Translations under genes and position numbers: made by a program
Shown here: positions 22,652 to 24,316 of the stretch, one piece after another
How the letters are laid out: the number at the start of each line of letters is the position of its first letter
Position numbering within the stretch: the first letter of the stretch is position 1
The notes under the pieces: model-generated
Told to the model about the DNA's origin: nothing
Databases searched by the model: none
The model's input: only the letters and a program-made list of their open reading frames with translations
From: Thermoleophilia bacterium UBA2241
Lineage (GTDB): Bacteria > Actinomycetota > Thermoleophilia > UBA2241
Assembly (NCBI GenBank): GCA_002347645.1
Contig: DDYF01000059.1
Coordinates: 86,709 to 111,024, forward strand
Direction of reading: 5' to 3'
Length of the DNA stretch: 24,316 nt

Positions 22652-23893
22652 TCAGGCGTCCCGCAGCGACGGGACGAGGAACGCCAACAGGGCAGGCACG
22701 GCGACGACGAGCCCGGCGACGACGAACAACGGCTGTACGCCGACTGAGCCAGCCAGCGCCCCGCCGGCGATCACGGAGACTGCGTAGGCGCCCTGCGTGA
22801 GCATGAAGCGCGATCCCCAGACGCGACCACGGATGTGCTCGGGCACGACCTGCTGAACGTAGGTGTCGATGGCGATCAGCCCGGCGGCGTTGGCGGCACC
22901 GATGAAGGCGAAGATGACGGCGGCGACCCAGACCTGACCCGCCGTGGCCACGGCAGCCATGCCCGCACCCGTCAGCGCGAAGCCGGCGATGATCGCACGG
23001 CCGACAGGCAGTCGCCTGGCGAGGCCGGCCACGATCAGTGAGCCGGTGAGGTAGCCGATGGCGATCGCGGCCTCGAATATCCCGAACTGCGCGATCGCCA
23101 GGTCGAGGATGCCGCCTTCGCCGCCGTCGCCGAGCACGTCGACGGCGAGGAAGAAGGTGAGGGGCAGGGTGGCGCCGAGACCGAGAGCGATCGCGACCGC
23201 CAACAGGGTGTTGGCGAGCAGCCCCTTGTGCCGCCGGATCGTCACGAACCCCTCGCGCAGCTCGCGGGTGAAGGAGTGCGCGGCCCGCTCCGTCGCGCGC
23301 ACCGGCCGCGCATACGACATCAGTGCGAGCGTGATCGCCGACACGAGGAAGGTACCGGCGTCGATGCGGAAGGCCGTTGTGGTGGAGACCGCCGCGAGCA
23401 GGAACCCGGCTCCGGCATAGCCGAGCACTTCCGTCAACGTCTCAGCGGAGGCGAGGAGCGAGTTCGCCCGCAGCAACTGTCCTTCGGTGACGATGTCGGG
23501 AAGCAGGGAGAGCTTGGCCGGGTCAAAGAGGACCGTGAGGCTCGCCATGACGAAGCTCAGGGCGAAGACGCTCCAGAGCGCGTAGTCGGCCGCGACCGGC
23601 ACCAGCAGGACGACGCCGATGCGGGCGATCTCGGCCGCCAGCATGACGCTGCGCTTGTCGAACCGGTCGATGATGATGCCCGCGAACATCCCGAACGCCA
23701 GATACGGCAGGGTGTAGATCGCGAAGGCGATGCCGGTGGAGAGCGCCGAATCGGTAGCGCCGTAGACGAGCCACGGAAAGGCGAGCATGTAGAAGCGGTC
23801 GCCGACCTGCGACACGAACTGGCCGGCCCACAAGAGGGCGAAGTTGCGGTTCGCCCATAGCGCCGGCCTTCTCGCCGTCTCGACCGAATCCAA
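22652..23893 (-). CDS. MFS transporter, EntS/MFS_3-like
   Basis: A major facilitator protein of the MFS_3 (enterobactin exporter-like) type. It reads ALWANRNFALLWAGQFVSQVGDRFYMLAFPWLVY, the usual start of that family, then FAGIIIDRFDKRSVMLAAE in loop 2-3. DPAKLSLLPDIVTEGQLLRANSLLASAETLTEVLGYAGAG and a late TYVQQVVPEHIRGRVWGSRFMLTQGAY are also hallmarks. I place the start at TTG 23893 because GGGAG lies five bases upstream and the protein then begins close to the family N-terminus, giving 413 residues. A GTG at 23974 would add 27 low-complexity residues but has no ribosome binding site. The substrate is unknown. Confidence 0.88.
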   Translation of the reverse strand: MDSVETARRPALWANRNFALLWAGQFVSQVGDRFYMLAFPWLVYGATDSALSTGIAFAIYTLPYLAFGMFAGIIIDRFDKRSVMLAAEIARIGVVLLVPVAADYALWSVFALSFVMASLTVLFDPAKLSLLPDIVTEGQLLRANSLLASAETLTEVLGYAGAGFLLAAVSTTTAFRIDAGTFLVSAITLALMSYARPVRATERAAHSFTRELREGFVTIRRHKGLLANTLLAVAIALGLGATLPLTFFLAVDVLGDGGEGGILDLAIAQFGIFEAAIAIGYLTGSLIVAGLARRLPVGRAIIAGFALTGAGMAAVATAGQVWVAAVIFAFIGAANAAGLIAIDTYVQQVVPEHIRGRVWGSRFMLTQGAYAVSVIAGGALAGSVGVQPLFVVAGLVVAVPALLAFLVPSLRDA

Positions 23894-24243
23894 GCTCGCT
23901 CCCGCCCGCCGTACTGCGCTGCCTCTTCGATCAGACCCGGCCGGCACCCCAGCCCCGAGGCCCTTGCCCGTCACGGGCGAGAGTCCATCATCAATCCATG
24001 CCGCTGGGAACAGCTGTGCGTGACGACCGCGACTCTCGCGACGGATTCAGAAACCATAAGAGAAATAGCGTTGCCATTTCTGACACGTGTTGTCCAATCT
24101 GGCAATACGGCGCCGTCTCGTCACGCGATATGGACAACGCCGGCTCTCGGAGAATGCGGGATCGGCTCCCGTAGCATGCCGCCCACGTTGATTGTCAACC
24201 ACTGTGTATCGGCAGTGGAGCGTCGAGCATGAGGAGGAGCCGC
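23894..24243. other. Less GC-rich regulatory-looking gap with inverted repeats
   Basis: No credible gene. From about 24041 on, the DNA is clearly less GC-rich than the rest. It holds several pairs of inverted sequences. GCGAGAGTC (23977-23985) matches GACTCTCGC (24031-24039). TTGCCA (24071-24076) matches TGGCAA (24100-24105). GTTGTCCA (24089-24096) matches TGGACAAC (24131-24138). There is a palindrome ACACGTGT at 24084-24091 and CGCGA-CTC-TCGCG at 24028-24040. The region probably regulates the minus-strand transporter, whatever lies to the right, or both. It could also be the end of a mobile element outside the window. Confidence 0.4.
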
Positions 24244-24285
24244 ATGCATTCCTCGGTGAAGATTCACTCAGTCAAGATTCACTAA
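24244..24285 (+). CDS. Possible 13-residue leader peptide, MHSSVKIHSVKIH
   Basis: ATG 24244 is preceded by AGGAGGAG (24232-24239) at four bases, the strongest ribosome binding site in the region. The frame reads M-H-S-S-V-K-I-H-S-V-K-I-H then TAA. It contains the pentapeptide S-V-K-I-H twice. The two DNA copies differ only at two third codon positions, both silent. An in-frame ATG at 24229 would lie within the binding site. It could be a leader peptide for a gene right of the window, or a chance frame over a DNA repeat. Confidence 0.35.
   Translation: MHSSVKIHSVKIH
24256..24283. repeat. 13-bp imperfect direct repeat at right edge
   Basis: GTGAAGATTCACT (24256-24268) and GTCAAGATTCACT (24271-24283) are 15 bases apart with one difference. 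The spacing equals five codons of the small reading frame that covers them. Confidence 0.8.
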
Positions 24286-24316
24286 GCCAGCAGCCTGGTT
24301 GTGTGCGTCAAGTTGT

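Noticed and set aside
24020..24232. A 70-codon frame in the right-hand gap
   Set aside because: No ribosome binding site, no recognisable motif, and it covers several inverted repeats that look regulatory.
1..24316. tRNA, rRNA or complete insertion sequence
   Set aside because: I saw no cloverleaf-like segment, no rRNA-like stretch and no transposase gene on either strand.

Overview
The window is very GC-rich, and its codon third positions are almost all G or C. It has many GTG starts, tight 1-4 base overlaps and TANNNT-type -10 boxes (TAGAAT, TAGACT, TAGTAT). The gene content is a Rex redox repressor, an alternative (siroheme-route) heme synthase, the futalosine menaquinone pathway and single-membrane-anchored multiheme cytochromes. 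Together these suggest an anaerobic or facultative, respiring bacterium, most likely a high-GC actinobacterial lineage. That placement is an inference from style and gene set, not from a marker gene.

Left part (1-6.7 kb): an AhbD-type radical SAM heme synthase truncated by the window edge, then three tandem GNAT acetyltransferases on the minus strand. A plus-strand operon follows: hemL, rex, an unrecognised all-helical protein, and a UbiD-family decarboxylase.

Middle (6.7-16.4 kb): a small two-helix membrane protein and a UbiA/MqnP prenyltransferase lead, after an 11-bp tandem repeat and a promoter, into a cytochrome block. The block holds a 12-site NapC-like cytochrome, a 7-heme cytochrome with a C-terminal anchor, a cytochrome b, a 17-heme secreted cytochrome, another 12-site NapC-like cytochrome, and a 16-heme anchored cytochrome. 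The five c-type proteins carry 64 candidate heme sites by my count. The block runs straight into a UbiE/MenG methyltransferase and a long-chain polyprenyl diphosphate synthase.

Right part (16.4-24.3 kb): mqnE, mqnA and mqnC (futalosine pathway), a PuuB-like FAD amine oxidase, a large GC palindrome between convergent genes, and two minus-strand MFS transporters. The last few hundred bases are less GC-rich, hold several inverted repeats, and end in a 13-codon reading frame with a strong ribosome binding site.

How it fits together: MqnA/E/C make the futalosine-derived head group, the polyprenyl synthase makes the tail, MqnP joins them, UbiD decarboxylates and MenG methylates, giving menaquinone. 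The cytochrome b and NapC-like proteins are placed to oxidise that menaquinol and pass electrons to the larger multiheme proteins outside the membrane. AhbD and HemL supply the heme, and Rex would link the locus to the NADH/NAD+ ratio. MqnB, MqnD and the UbiX-type flavin prenyltransferase are not in the window.
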